Shown piece after piece: positions 14,334 through 21,244 of a stretch of 30,031 nucleotides of DNA. The notes under the pieces were generated by a model. The model ran no database searches. It had not been told where the DNA came from and saw only the letters and a program-made list of their open reading frames with translations. The stretch's first letter is position 1. The number at the start of each line of letters is the position of its first letter. Both the position numbers and the translations under genes were made by a program. Source of the stretch: a virus; the IMG/VR virus record IMGVR_UViG_3300014838_000058, positions 1 through 30,031 of that record. The stretch is one strand, 5' to 3'.

Positions 14334-15701
14334 ATGTCCGAAATCCGAGAGGCGCTGACCGCGGCTGGTGCCAGCCCGTTCGTGCCCAAGCTCATCGATC
14401 CGACCCTGGTGGAGTACCAGCGGCGTTTCGCGCCGTGGTGCCGCGCCATCCCGACCAAGAAGACCAACAGCACCACGTACTTCTTCAACACCCGCACCGT
14501 GGTCGTATCCGGCGGCGCGGTGCCGGACGGCGGCGCGCGGCCGGTGTCCACCAGCACCTACACCCAGGGTCAGTTCACCATGACCCACATTCAGGCCGTG
14601 GGCAGCGTGACGGGCTACGCGCAGGCCGTCACCACCGACCTCATCGACCTGCGGGCCACTGAAGTCAACGGCGCCATCAAGGGCTACTACTGGGACGTCG
14701 AGACGTTCTGCGGCTGGGGCAACTCCGCCTCCACCGCGAACGGCGCGCAGCCCCAGTTCGACGGCCTGGACACCCAGATCAGCCAGTTCTCCGCCGGCGG
14801 CTCCCAGAACGTCATCGACTACGCCGGGAAGTCCCTCACCCTGTCCACCCTGGACGAGCTGATGGTCATGGTGGCCGGCAACGCGGCCGAGCCGGTGCAG
14901 GGCGCCAGCTGGATGTACGTCATGAGCGTGTCAGCTGAGGCCCGGATCGCGCAGCTTCTCCAGGCCCAGCAGCGGTTCGACAACGTGGAGATCGCGGCGG
15001 GCCTGATCGTCGCGACGTACAAGCGGGTCCCGCTGGTCCCGTCCAGCTTCCTGTCGACGCTGGGCGGCTACTCGGTCGGCACCGTCACCGCGGCCACGGC
15101 CACCACGGGCGGCACCCTGGCGGCGGCGACCTACTACTACAAGGTGTCCGCGGTCATCGCCCGGCAGGGCGAGATCCTCCCCTCGCTGGAGGTGTCGCAG
15201 GCCACCACCGGGTCCACGTCCACGGTCACCCTCAGCTTCACCGCGCCGACCGGGCAGGACGGCCTCGGCACCCAGCTGTACAAGGTGTGGCGGGGTACCG
15301 CGGCCGGCGGGGAGACGCTCCTCGGCTACGTCGACAGCACCGTCGGGCTGCAGTCCGACGGGGTGACCCCGGTCTACGCCAACCAGATCGTCGACACCGG
15401 GACCGCGCTGGTGCCGCAGCAGTCCAGCGGTCCCGTCGTGCCCGGCATCCTGCCGGTCGTGTACTACGGCACCAACGCGTCGATGCTGCCTCCGGGTGCC
15501 GGGCAGGAGAACATCTACCTGATGTCCCGCGACCCCGGCAACATCGTGCGGCCGTTCGTGCGCGAGGCACATCCCCTGGATGTGTACCCGACGACCGCCA
15601 GCCCGGACAGCATGCCGTTCGCCATTATGGGTGATATGTGTTTGGCGGTTCGCACGCCGAAATTCGCCGGCCGCGCTTACCGGGTCGCTGTCGCTTCGTA
15701 A
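14334..15701 (+). CDS. Major capsid protein with FN3/Ig-like insertion
   Basis: A 455-aa protein; ATG 14334 has GAGGAG 8 bases upstream. It follows the protease-scaffold gene, the normal place for the HK97-fold shell protein. N-terminus: TAAGASPFVPKLIDPTLVEYQRRF, then FTMTHIQAVGSVTGYAQAVTTDLIDL and DELMVMVAGNAAEPV, fitting HK97-fold spine helix and A-domain elements. Residues ~247-356 read as an inserted fibronectin III/Ig-like domain (TYYYKVSAVIARQGEI, STVTLSFTAPTG, LYKVWRGTAAGGETLLGYVD), which in virions tends to project from the shell. The HK97 fold resumes with YYGTNASML and VREAHPLDVYPT. The N-terminal 7-22 segment is copied by the 43-aa gene at 5785. Confidence 0.88.
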   Translation: MSEIREALTAAGASPFVPKLIDPTLVEYQRRFAPWCRAIPTKKTNSTTYFFNTRTVVVSGGAVPDGGARPVSTSTYTQGQFTMTHIQAVGSVTGYAQAVTTDLIDLRATEVNGAIKGYYWDVETFCGWGNSASTANGAQPQFDGLDTQISQFSAGGSQNVIDYAGKSLTLSTLDELMVMVAGNAAEPVQGASWMYVMSVSAEARIAQLLQAQQRFDNVEIAAGLIVATYKRVPLVPSSFLSTLGGYSVGTVTAATATTGGTLAAATYYYKVSAVIARQGEILPSLEVSQATTGSTSTVTLSFTAPTGQDGLGTQLYKVWRGTAAGGETLLGYVDSTVGLQSDGVTPVYANQIVDTGTALVPQQSSGPVVPGILPVVYYGTNASMLPPGAGQENIYLMSRDPGNIVRPFVREAHPLDVYPTTASPDSMPFAIMGDMCLAVRTPKFAGRAYRVAVAS

Positions 15702-15716
15702 CCACCCGCCGCCTGA

Positions 15717-15747
15717 CGGCCCGGCCCGGTACCCTCCGGCCGGGCCG
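15717..15747 (+). terminator. GC-rich hairpin after the major capsid gene
   Basis: CGGCCCGGCC (15717-15726) pairs with GGCCGGGCCG (15738-15747) across an 11-base loop: a 10-bp perfect stem 15 bases after the capsid stop. There is no U-tract. A terminator, attenuator or 3' stabiliser of capsid mRNA are all possible. Confidence 0.45.
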
Positions 15748-15789
15748 CCGGGCGTGCGCTGCCCGCGCCCAGACGAAAGGACCCCGCCC

Positions 15790-15993
15790 GTGTGGCTGAG
15801 GAAAGAAACCGGCGGCACCACGATCGAGCACGCGGGTGATCATTACCCCTTCCCGGCGGACAGTCCGCTGTGCGAGGTTCCCGCGGATCTCGGCCACATC
15901 CTGCTGAACATCCGCGGGGCCGATTACGCCGAGGTCCCGGCCCCGACGAAGGCCGTCCAGGCCGTCACCGCGAAGGCTGCGGCGGCGGAGTAA
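15790..15993 (+). CDS. Small head or connector protein, 67 aa
   Basis: GTG 15790 follows AAAGGA. The protein reads WLRKETGGTTIEHAGDHYPF, then CEVPADLGHILLNIRGADY and an Ala-rich tail. Its position between the major capsid gene and the head-tail adaptor is typical of a small actinophage protein that may sit at the head-tail junction or on the capsid. No family is confirmed. A longer in-frame ORF begins at 15580, but that start overlaps the capsid gene and lacks a ribosome site. Confidence 0.6.
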   Translation: MWLRKETGGTTIEHAGDHYPFPADSPLCEVPADLGHILLNIRGADYAEVPAPTKAVQAVTAKAAAAE

Positions 15994-16079
15994 GGCTGCG
16001 GCGGCTATCCGCCAGGGCCTCCAACGGCCCCGCAGCGGAAGGACGGACTCAACCGCCTCTTGTCGCCGCCGCAGCACCA

Positions 16080-16098
16080 GCCAGCGTACGACGCTGGC
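16080..16098. terminator. Hairpin between convergent genes
   Basis: GCCAGCG (16080-16086) pairs with CGCTGGC (16092-16098) across the loop TACGA. It lies 3 bases beyond the minus-strand stop of the 16302-16102 gene and 87 bases after the plus-strand stop at 15993, where a bidirectional terminator would be expected. No U-tract is present. Confidence 0.3.
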
Positions 16099-16101
16099 CA
16101 G

Positions 16102-16302
16102 CTACCGGCTGCACCTGCACGCCGGCCGGACGTGCACTATGAACCCGGCCTGAGCCCGGTAGCAGGCTGACGGCATCGGCGGCACCGGGGGCGGCTCGTT
16201 GAACAGAAGCGACTGACTGCGGCGCACGTACTCGGCGACCTGTATGGCGCAGGACTGCGCGGCCCAGCTCAGTGCGGCACTCAGTGCGGCGTTCTCGCTC
16301 AT
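16102..16302 (-). CDS. 66-aa hypothetical protein (moron)
   Basis: A minus-strand ORF from ATG 16302, chosen over an upstream start at 16386 which would overlap the adaptor gene. The product has a helical start (MSENAALSAALSWAAQSCAIQVAEYVRR), a proline cluster (NEPPPVPPMP) and a Cys/His/Arg-rich end. I recognise no family. GATCAT-GCGGGG before the ATG mirrors the DUF6221-like gene and supports real expression. The gene fills the gap between the capsid and adaptor genes. Confidence 0.5.
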   Translation of the reverse strand: MSENAALSAALSWAAQSCAIQVAEYVRRSQSLLFNEPPPVPPMPSACYRAQAGFIVHVRPACRCSR

Positions 16303-16308
16303 CCCCGC

Positions 16309-16314
16309 ATGATC
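16309..16314 (-). promoter_or_regulatory. Weak -10-like box before 66-aa gene
   Basis: GATCAT on the minus strand, then GCGGGG, then ATG 16302. It has the A2 and T6 positions of TANNNT but G at the first. It shares ATGCGGGGATGAGC with the region upstream of 9279. Confidence 0.3.
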
Positions 16315-16336
16315 CCACGCCGTGCGGGAGGTGCCC

Positions 16337-17035
16337 GTGGCCGACGCCGACACCCCGGTACCGCTGTGCACCGTCACGAACTTCACCGAGTCCCCGTTCG
16401 CCGATCTCGTCGCGGGTTACACCGACACAGCCCTGTCGGACCTGATGAGCGAGTCGACCAGGGCCTGCGAGGGGGCGGCCGGGGATAAGCGGCTCGCGCC
16501 GTTCACGGTCACCGAGACGACGAGAGCGGACGGCATCGACCCGGACGAGTACCCGGCCGGGGCGTCGCTGCCGATGCCGATCCAGGGCACCATCGGCTGG
16601 TCCGAGGCGCTGGCCCTCGGCGGCGGCAACGACCTGGTCCGCCACTGCTGGCTGACCCAGTTCCCCGTCCGGTACCCCGACCTGTGGGAGTACTCCGGCG
16701 TGTCGGTGCTGGTGATCCGGTCCTATGCCGGCACGGAGACGTTCAATCCGTCGCAGATCCTTGACGGCCCGGACAACACGGGTCACCTGTGGTTCCAGAT
16801 CGGCTCCCTGATCCCCGTCGGCAGCAGGGTCCGGACGACGTACTCGGGCGGTTACACGGTCGCGATCCCCGCGGACCTGGTGCGGGCGTCCCGGCTGATG
16901 GCGGCGTGGATGGTCATCACCGAGCTGGACCCGCAGGACACCGCGCATGACCCGGACCGGCTGTACGGGTCGGCGATGAAGATCCTGGCCAACTACGGGG
17001 GCCGTGATTCCCCGGCGGCGAAGTACGGCGGCTAG
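16337..17035 (+). CDS. Head-tail connector/adaptor protein
   Basis: A 232-aa protein. I chose GTG 16337 because GGGAGG at 16326-16331 is well placed; GTGs at 16322 and 16331 are alternatives. The N-terminal half holds a helical part (SPFADLVAGYTDTALSDLMSESTRACEGAAGDKRLAPF) like the alpha-helical DNA-packaging/adaptor family that binds below the portal, and the C-terminal part has a VRASRLMAAWMVITELDP helix. Between them is a beta-type region. Its location right after head genes fits a neck adaptor. Its TAG shares 4 bases (CTAG) with the stop of the convergent XRE gene. Confidence 0.65.
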   Translation: MADADTPVPLCTVTNFTESPFADLVAGYTDTALSDLMSESTRACEGAAGDKRLAPFTVTETTRADGIDPDEYPAGASLPMPIQGTIGWSEALALGGGNDLVRHCWLTQFPVRYPDLWEYSGVSVLVIRSYAGTETFNPSQILDGPDNTGHLWFQIGSLIPVGSRVRTTYSGGYTVAIPADLVRASRLMAAWMVITELDPQDTAHDPDRLYGSAMKILANYGGRDSPAAKYGG

Positions 17036-17478
17036 GCCGGCCCCATCGCGGTCTCCTCGATTAGTTCCTCGATCTCGATCTGCACCCGCCTGAGCGCGCG
17101 CCCGAGATGCCTGCTGAGCGCCTGGGCGGCTTCAGGGTCGCCAGAGACGGCGAGCATCTGCTCGACACGCGCGGTGAGGTTCCTGGTCTCGCGCACTGCG
17201 GCGGGAACCGGGGCCGGTGGCGCCTTGACGGCTTCTGGTGCCGACAGCAGGACATCGGGGGTCACGCCGAGGATCTCGGCCAGGGCGGCGGCGCCGTCGA
17301 CGTCGACGCGCCGCCTACCCTGCTCGATCCGGGATAGGCCGAGGGGCGGAATGGGCCGGCCGATTCTGTCCAGCTCCGCAGACATCTTGCGCAGGGACAG
17401 CCCCTGCACCTGACGCAGGTACCCCATGTTCGCGATGAGGTTATGGCCGAGCGGGCCCGGCACAGTCATCCCGCTCAC
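17032..17478 (-). CDS. XRE-family helix-turn-helix regulator
   Basis: A 148-aa protein. The HTH lies in residues ~12-75: IANMGYLRQVQGLSLRKMSAELDRI, then GRPIPPLGLSRIEQGRRRVDVD and AAALAEILGVTPDVLL, the actinobacterial XRE pattern. After a Pro/Ala linker comes a helical tail (ETRNLTARVEQMLAVSG, EIEELIEET) that may dimerise. GTG 17478 overlaps the stop of the preceding minus-strand frame as GTGA; ATG 17469 is an alternative start. It may control the minus-strand cassette or lysogeny; the target is not visible. Its presence among structural genes is odd for a repressor. Confidence 0.82.
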   Translation of the reverse strand: MSGMTVPGPLGHNLIANMGYLRQVQGLSLRKMSAELDRIGRPIPPLGLSRIEQGRRRVDVDGAAALAEILGVTPDVLLSAPEAVKAPPAPVPAAVRETRNLTARVEQMLAVSGDPEAAQALSRHLGRALRRVQIEIEELIEETAMGPA

Positions 17479-17783
17479 GGACCTGGCCCGATTGTTACGT
17501 CCAGCCAGTCTTCGCCGTCCTTGCAGTCCCGGTCCCCGGTGTTCCGCGGGCACTCCTCGCCGTGTTCGTGAGGACTGCCGCTGAACGAGAGGCCGCGGCG
17601 CTCCGCCAGCCGCATCACCATCTCGGCCATGTCCGCGTGCACGGCCATCCGGGCACAGCCGTGGTCCTGGACCCTGGCGAACAGGAGCCCGAACTCGACG
17701 CCGCGCCCGTAGTCCGGGCTGCCGGGGTCATAGGGGAGGGTCCGGGCGACCTTCCCGCGCCTCTCGCCCCGCCTCCTGATCAG
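17475..17783 (-). CDS. 102-aa reading frame without a canonical start codon
   Basis: The frame reads RTLPYDPGSPDYGRGVEFG, LLFARVQDHGCARMAVHADM, AEMVMRLAERRGLSFSGSP and ends DWLDVTIGPGP. Third positions are almost all G or C, and the frame fills the gap between two minus-strand genes exactly. Yet no ATG, GTG or TTG starts it: the frame opens after a TAA inside the upstream gene. CTG 17783-17781 overlaps the upstream stop as CTGA, the same layout as the GTGA that ends this frame. Options are CTG initiation by coupling, a -1 shift from the upstream gene, internal ATG 17648, or a sequence error. An AGGAGG lies just after the CTG. No family is recognised. Confidence 0.55.
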   Translation of the reverse strand: MIRRRGERRGKVARTLPYDPGSPDYGRGVEFGLLFARVQDHGCARMAVHADMAEMVMRLAERRGLSFSGSPHEHGEECPRNTGDRDCKDGEDWLDVTIGPGP

Positions 17784-18355
17784 GAGACCGGGCCCATTGC
17801 GGTCGTGGCCACCAGCAGCGGGCGCTTAGGCACCTCGCCGGGCCGGTTCACTCCCGGCATGTGGGCGGCGCAGAACAAGGTGCCGCCGGCCATCGTGACC
17901 CCCGCAGACGGGACGGGGATCGCCTCCGGGTGCGGGTCCGCCGGGTCCTGCGACGGCAGCAGGTGCGGCGGCAGGAACATGAACGGGTTGAGCTGGGCGA
18001 GGCGCGGGTCGCCGGGCTGCATCGCCTGTCCCGCGATCCGCATCTCATCCACCGATGCCCTGAGATCGGCCTCGTGCGCGATCTCCCAGTTGAGCCGCTC
18101 CGCGAGGCAGGTGGCGCAGTGGTATTGCGGGGTGGCTGAGCCGAGGGCCTGCGCGAGCATCGGCGGGAGCATCTCGCTGACCGCCTCGGCCACGGCCCGG
18201 CCGATGAGCCTCGCGGCGTTCGCCTGCAGCCCTAGCGGTACCCCGTTCCCGGTGTGCATCGGGACTTCAGCCGAGCCCTGCGGCGGGATATCTCCAGGCT
18301 CGGGGCTCTCGATCGACGGCTCGTCGTCGCGCTTGCGGTGCGGGTGATTTGTCAT
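17780..18355 (-). CDS. 191-aa hypothetical protein, first gene of XRE cassette
   Basis: ATG 18355 is preceded by CATAAT and 6 bases. The N-terminal ~35 residues are acidic and proline-rich. A helical stretch follows (NAARLIGRAVAEAVSEMLPPMLAQALG), then YHCATCLAERLNWEIAHEADL, with a CATC pair. A FCAAHMPGVNR motif lies near the C-terminus and could complete a zinc site. The opposite plus-strand frame (17562-18347) is a shadow. No family is recognised. It heads a minus-strand run with the 102-aa frame and the XRE gene. Confidence 0.68.
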   Translation of the reverse strand: MTNHPHRKRDDEPSIESPEPGDIPPQGSAEVPMHTGNGVPLGLQANAARLIGRAVAEAVSEMLPPMLAQALGSATPQYHCATCLAERLNWEIAHEADLRASVDEMRIAGQAMQPGDPRLAQLNPFMFLPPHLLPSQDPADPHPEAIPVPSAGVTMAGGTLFCAAHMPGVNRPGEVPKRPLLVATTAMGPVS

Positions 18356-18361
18356 GGCGCA

Positions 18362-18367
18362 ATTATG
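18362..18367 (-). promoter_or_regulatory. -10 box for the 191-aa gene
   Basis: CATAAT on the minus strand, then TGCGCC, then ATG 18355. It differs from TATAAT only at the first base. It sits in the 30-base interval between this start and the plus-strand GTG 18386. Confidence 0.5.
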
Positions 18368-18385
18368 GCGGGGCGGCGGTGACCC

Positions 18386-18898
18386 GTGGGAACCGATTCA
18401 GCCGTGGCCCGGGAAACAGCCTGGCTGCTGACCTCCAGCGGCGACAGCCTGCCGTTCCTGCCCGCCTCCGCTGGCGGCCCGTGGGAGATCATCGACGCCT
18501 ACGTCCAGGGCGCGGCGAGGCAGGCGAACAAGCCGGCCATCTACGTCAAGCGGGGGCAGGTCCGGCAGGTCCGGGTAGCGAACCAGCGGATACGGCCCCG
18601 GTACCCCATGAGCCTGGAGCTCCACTGGCCGGTGGTGCGGATCGGCCCCGGATCATCCTCGATCGCGGCGGAAACGGCACAGGACTTCGACAACGCGATC
18701 GAGCTGCTGAGGGCACGCGTCACCGGGCCGCTGGGGGACAAGAGCCACGGCGGGCGGTTCCTGAGCGCGGCCATCGACGGCAAAGGCCAGCCAGATATCA
18801 GCGTGGACTACGGGAACGCCTCGGAGACGATCAAGGCGGCCAAGGAGCTGACCGCGGCCATGACTTACCCGGTGGACGACTTCGAGCTGAACATCTAG
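18386..18898 (+). CDS. Tail terminator / head-tail joining protein (putative)
   Basis: A 170-aa protein from GTG 18386; GTG 18404 is a possible shorter start. It has strands at MSLELHWPVVRIGPG, a helix at AETAQDFDNAIELLRARV, and DVSVDYGNA-type residues (DISVDYGNASETIKAAKELTAAM) before the conserved-looking end TYPVDDFELNI. The size and the place between the head-tail adaptor and the major tail protein fit the tail terminator/completion family, which caps the tail tube and joins the head. This is inference from position; sequence features alone are weak. The TAG overlaps the convergent gene's TAG (CTAG). Confidence 0.55.
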   Translation: MGTDSAVARETAWLLTSSGDSLPFLPASAGGPWEIIDAYVQGAARQANKPAIYVKRGQVRQVRVANQRIRPRYPMSLELHWPVVRIGPGSSSIAAETAQDFDNAIELLRARVTGPLGDKSHGGRFLSAAIDGKGQPDISVDYGNASETIKAAKELTAAMTYPVDDFELNI

Positions 18899-19356
18899 CC
18901 GCGCTTCCTGGTGATGCCGTGACGCCCGCGCGGCGCATCGTCGCAGTCATAGCCCGACGGGTGGTTGCTGTCCCGCCGCCAGCCGCGCTTGCCGAGGATG
19001 ACCTGCTGGCTGCAGTAGCGGCAAGTCTCGCGCCGGATGTGAGCTGGCCGGGGCCGGGAGTCGCCGCCAGGCAGGCCGTACAGCTCAGCGTCTTCTCCGT
19101 AGAACAGCGTGCTTGGCCCGTAGTACGGCGGCTTGGCCACGCAGCTCGGCTCGGAGTTGGGATTGTCCGGGTCCGGGTCGGGATGGCTGACGCATTCGCA
19201 GCAATCGCAGGCGTGGGGTACGTCGGCAGGGTGACCTCTGGGCTCGTGACAGCCGTGCGATCCCCAGTAGACCTCACAGAAGCCCTCTGGCGGGCGCTGC
19301 GGAGCCGGTGCGGCATAGAAGACGTCCGAGATGACCCGGTAAGGCAGTTCGCTCAC
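18895..19356 (-). CDS. 153-aa Cys/His-rich zinc-binding hypothetical protein
   Basis: GTG 19356 overlaps the previous stop as GTGA, so I prefer it to a longer frame from 19449 that would overlap the upstream gene by ~97 bases. The protein has FCEVYWGSHGCHEPRGH, then HACDCCEC, and a later TCRYC with GYDCDDAPRGRHG. Together these suggest two or more zinc sites. The CxxxxGSHGCxxPRGH pattern is known to me from small actinophage proteins of unknown function. No enzymatic motif is visible. Confidence 0.65.
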   Translation of the reverse strand: MSELPYRVISDVFYAAPAPQRPPEGFCEVYWGSHGCHEPRGHPADVPHACDCCECVSHPDPDPDNPNSEPSCVAKPPYYGPSTLFYGEDAELYGLPGGDSRPRPAHIRRETCRYCSQQVILGKRGWRRDSNHPSGYDCDDAPRGRHGITRKRG

Positions 19357-19724
19357 CGGGTCACGCTCGCAGCCCGGTCGCGCTTCCAGTTGCAGCGCCT
19401 CAGCGTGTGCTTTCGCCCAGCCTTTGCCTCCCAGATGGCACGCACCCACCTGCGTGGCGGCGGATCGTCAACAGAGGCCTCAGGGACGGCTACAACGGGA
19501 GTGCCGCAGCACTCGCACCTGATCGGCTCGCCGCTCTCGCGGAAGCGGATGAAGAACGGTGCCGACTCCATAAGCGACGTGCAGTCCTCGGCGATAAGCG
19601 GATTCTGCGCGAGCCGCGCAAAGTCCATGGCGACCAAGATCCCTTGCTCGCTGCCCGATTGCAGCAGCACGGTATTCGCGTCCAGGTCAGGGTCGACCAC
19701 GATCTTTATCGCCGAGAAGTCCAT
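19353..19724 (-). CDS. 123-aa hypothetical protein with CECC motif
   Basis: ATG 19724 follows TACCGT and 6 bases, so it is probably leaderless. The N-terminal part is a mixed alpha/beta pattern (DFSAIKIVVDPDLDANTVLL, GILVAMDFARLAQNPLIAED). A IRCECCGTPVV stretch follows and could bind zinc with the C-terminal Cys. It ends basic (KHTLRRCNWKRDRA). No family is recognised. It is coupled to the next gene on the minus strand through GTGA. Confidence 0.62.
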   Translation of the reverse strand: MDFSAIKIVVDPDLDANTVLLQSGSEQGILVAMDFARLAQNPLIAEDCTSLMESAPFFIRFRESGEPIRCECCGTPVVAVPEASVDDPPPRRWVRAIWEAKAGRKHTLRRCNWKRDRAASVTR

Positions 19725-19730
19725 GCCATC

Positions 19731-19736
19731 ACGGTA
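19731..19736 (-). promoter_or_regulatory. -10 box for leaderless 123-aa gene
   Basis: TACCGT on the minus strand (TANNNT), then GATGGC, then ATG 19724. Only 28 bases separate this start from plus-strand GTG 19753, so the upstream promoter part overlaps that gene's ribosome site and start. Confidence 0.45.
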
Positions 19737-19752
19737 GCGGCGAGGAGCACGG

Positions 19753-20928
19753 GTGACCTACTCCGTCCTCTCGGCAACGGCCAAGCTCGGCATCGCCGCC
19801 GAGACCACGGACAGCGACTACGTCGTTCCCTCGTTCACCATCCCGTTCAGCACCGGCACCCGCTACCAGAGCACCATCACCCAGCTTTACGACCGCACCG
19901 CCCGCGCCACCGACACGGACACCGTAGACATCGTCCAGGGCCCCGCATGGTCCACCTGGACGATCGCCACCCAGGCGTATCCGGACTGGGCCGGCTGGCT
20001 GTACCGGGCGATGATCGGCCCGGACCAGTGCACGCCGGGCACCGCGACCACCTTCGCTCAGCCTGCCGCACCAGGCGCGACCGCCGTCTACCTCGCCGCC
20101 GCGACCCCGGCCAATGCCGTGCTTCAGTTCGGCACGGGCAGCAGCACCGAGTACGCACAGACCGGCACCCCGACCGGATCGGGCCCGTACCTGGTGCCCA
20201 TCACCAGCCCCGCCTCCGGGCTGCTGTACGAGCACCTGGCAGGCGACAGCGTTCAGTCTCAGGCCACTCACCTGTTCCAGCAGGACTGGACCCCCGCCAC
20301 CGTGTGGCCCAGCTACAGCCTCACCACCGATGACGGGGTCGACGTGCTCGGCTGGCCCGGCTGCATCCTCGGCAAGGCCCGGCTGCAGGTCACAGCGGGC
20401 GGGTACGCGAAGCTCCTAGCCGACTGGAACGGCTTCCCGCCGCAGGCCGTGGCCACGTTCGCGGAGAACGAAAGCCAGGCCCAGCCGTTCGCCGGGTGGT
20501 CGTGGGGGATCGCCACGGCAGGCGGGTCGAGCACACGGGGCGTGTCGCTGGACCTGGCTCTGGACCGGAAGCTGCAGATCAACTCGTGCTGCAACGGGTA
20601 TCAGGCACCGCTCGGCATCTTCCCCGGCCCGATGCGGGCCTCTGGGAGCTACAAGGCGCTCTTCGACACGGCGGCCGACCTGAACCTCTACCGCGAGGCG
20701 ATCCAGGAACCTGCCGTGTGGACGCTGACCCAGCCGGTACTCCAGGGCGGGTCCTCAATCGCGGTCACGCTGAGCCTGAGCGGGTGGACGCAGGGCGCGG
20801 TCAGCCTGGCCGACCAATACGTTACCGCTGAGTACAAGCTGGCGGGGATCGCGAACGTCACCGACTCGGCGAGCACGGGAGTCGCGCAGGTCAGCCTCGG
20901 CAACTTCGTTCAGTCGGCATACAGCTAG
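19753..20928 (+). CDS. Major tail protein-like protein 1
   Basis: A 391-aa protein from GTG 19753 with GAGGAG upstream. It is low in charge and beta-rich, as expected for a tail tube subunit: SVLSATAKLGIAAETT at the start, then VVPSFTIPFSTGTRYQSTI. Residues ~95-170 form an inserted beta module (GATAVYLAAATPANAVLQFG, TEYAQTGTP, YLVPITSPASGLLYEH), of a kind often found inside tube or capsid proteins. The C-terminal part has ITVTLSLSGWTQGAV-like strands. Tail tube role is inferred from position and composition. A second similar protein lies at 21500. Confidence 0.65.
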   Translation: MTYSVLSATAKLGIAAETTDSDYVVPSFTIPFSTGTRYQSTITQLYDRTARATDTDTVDIVQGPAWSTWTIATQAYPDWAGWLYRAMIGPDQCTPGTATTFAQPAAPGATAVYLAAATPANAVLQFGTGSSTEYAQTGTPTGSGPYLVPITSPASGLLYEHLAGDSVQSQATHLFQQDWTPATVWPSYSLTTDDGVDVLGWPGCILGKARLQVTAGGYAKLLADWNGFPPQAVATFAENESQAQPFAGWSWGIATAGGSSTRGVSLDLALDRKLQINSCCNGYQAPLGIFPGPMRASGSYKALFDTAADLNLYREAIQEPAVWTLTQPVLQGGSSIAVTLSLSGWTQGAVSLADQYVTAEYKLAGIANVTDSASTGVAQVSLGNFVQSAYS

Positions 20929-21196
20929 CGCCGATCTCCCGCGCGCCGGCGACGACCTCCCCGGCCAGCACCTTGCGGTCCTGGTAGTCGGCTCCCGCTC
21001 CGATGATGTCGAACCGGATGTACGCCTCGGCCGCCCCCTGCTCGGGAAACAGCGCGCTCAGCCGGTCGGTCATGCCGGGCAACTGGATGAACACGGCCCA
21101 CGGCCAGCGCGGGTCATAGCCCGGATCCTCCTCACCGAGGCGGCCGGCAAACCAGAAGTTGCCCTTCGGGTGATCACCCGTCTTGGCGCTATTCAC
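20891..21196 (-). CDS. 101-aa hypothetical protein (moron)
   Basis: GTG 21196 is preceded by TACGGT and 7 bases. Longer starts at 21379 would overlap the next plus-strand gene deeply. The product reads TGDHPKGNFWFAGRLGEEDP, RWPWAVFIQLPGMTDRLSALF and AAEAYIRFDIIGAGADYQD, a compact mixed alpha/beta pattern, followed by a Cys-containing tail. No family is recognised. Its 3' end overlaps the first major tail-type gene by 38 bases in convergent orientation. Confidence 0.6.
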   Translation of the reverse strand: MNSAKTGDHPKGNFWFAGRLGEEDPGYDPRWPWAVFIQLPGMTDRLSALFPEQGAAEAYIRFDIIGAGADYQDRKVLAGEVVAGAREIGASCMPTERSCRG

Positions 21197-21203
21197 GCCC
21201 GTC

Positions 21204-21209
21204 ACCGTA
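21204..21209 (-). promoter_or_regulatory. -10 box for leaderless 101-aa gene
   Basis: TACGGT on the minus strand (TANNNT), then GACGGGC, then GTG 21196. This follows the same scheme as the other minus-strand cassettes. Confidence 0.4.
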
Positions 21210-21244
21210 CCGCTCCTCTTCCTCGCTGCGCCCCTGGAGGCCTC

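Noticed and set aside
13140-14588. Minus-strand ORF (482 aa) over the protease-scaffold and capsid start
   Set aside because: Shadow of the scaffold frame; it would run through the capsid hairpin and both plus-strand starts.
16080-16098. Strong claim of a bidirectional terminator between 15993 and 16102
   Set aside because: Only a 7-bp stem and no U-tract, so it is kept as a low-confidence hairpin.
17562-18347. Plus-strand ORF (261 aa) opposite the 191-aa gene
   Set aside because: The minus frame has better codon bias, a CATC pair and a placed -10 box; the plus frame has no ribosome site.
19353-19449. Longer start (19449) for the 153-aa zinc-binding gene
   Set aside because: It would overlap the upstream minus gene by ~97 bases; GTG 19356 makes a GTGA junction as seen elsewhere.
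18349-20333. Plus-strand ORFs of 462 and 308 aa around the tail terminator and tail tube genes
   Set aside because: They overlap better-supported frames on both strands and are Arg/Pro-rich in the manner of high-GC shadows.
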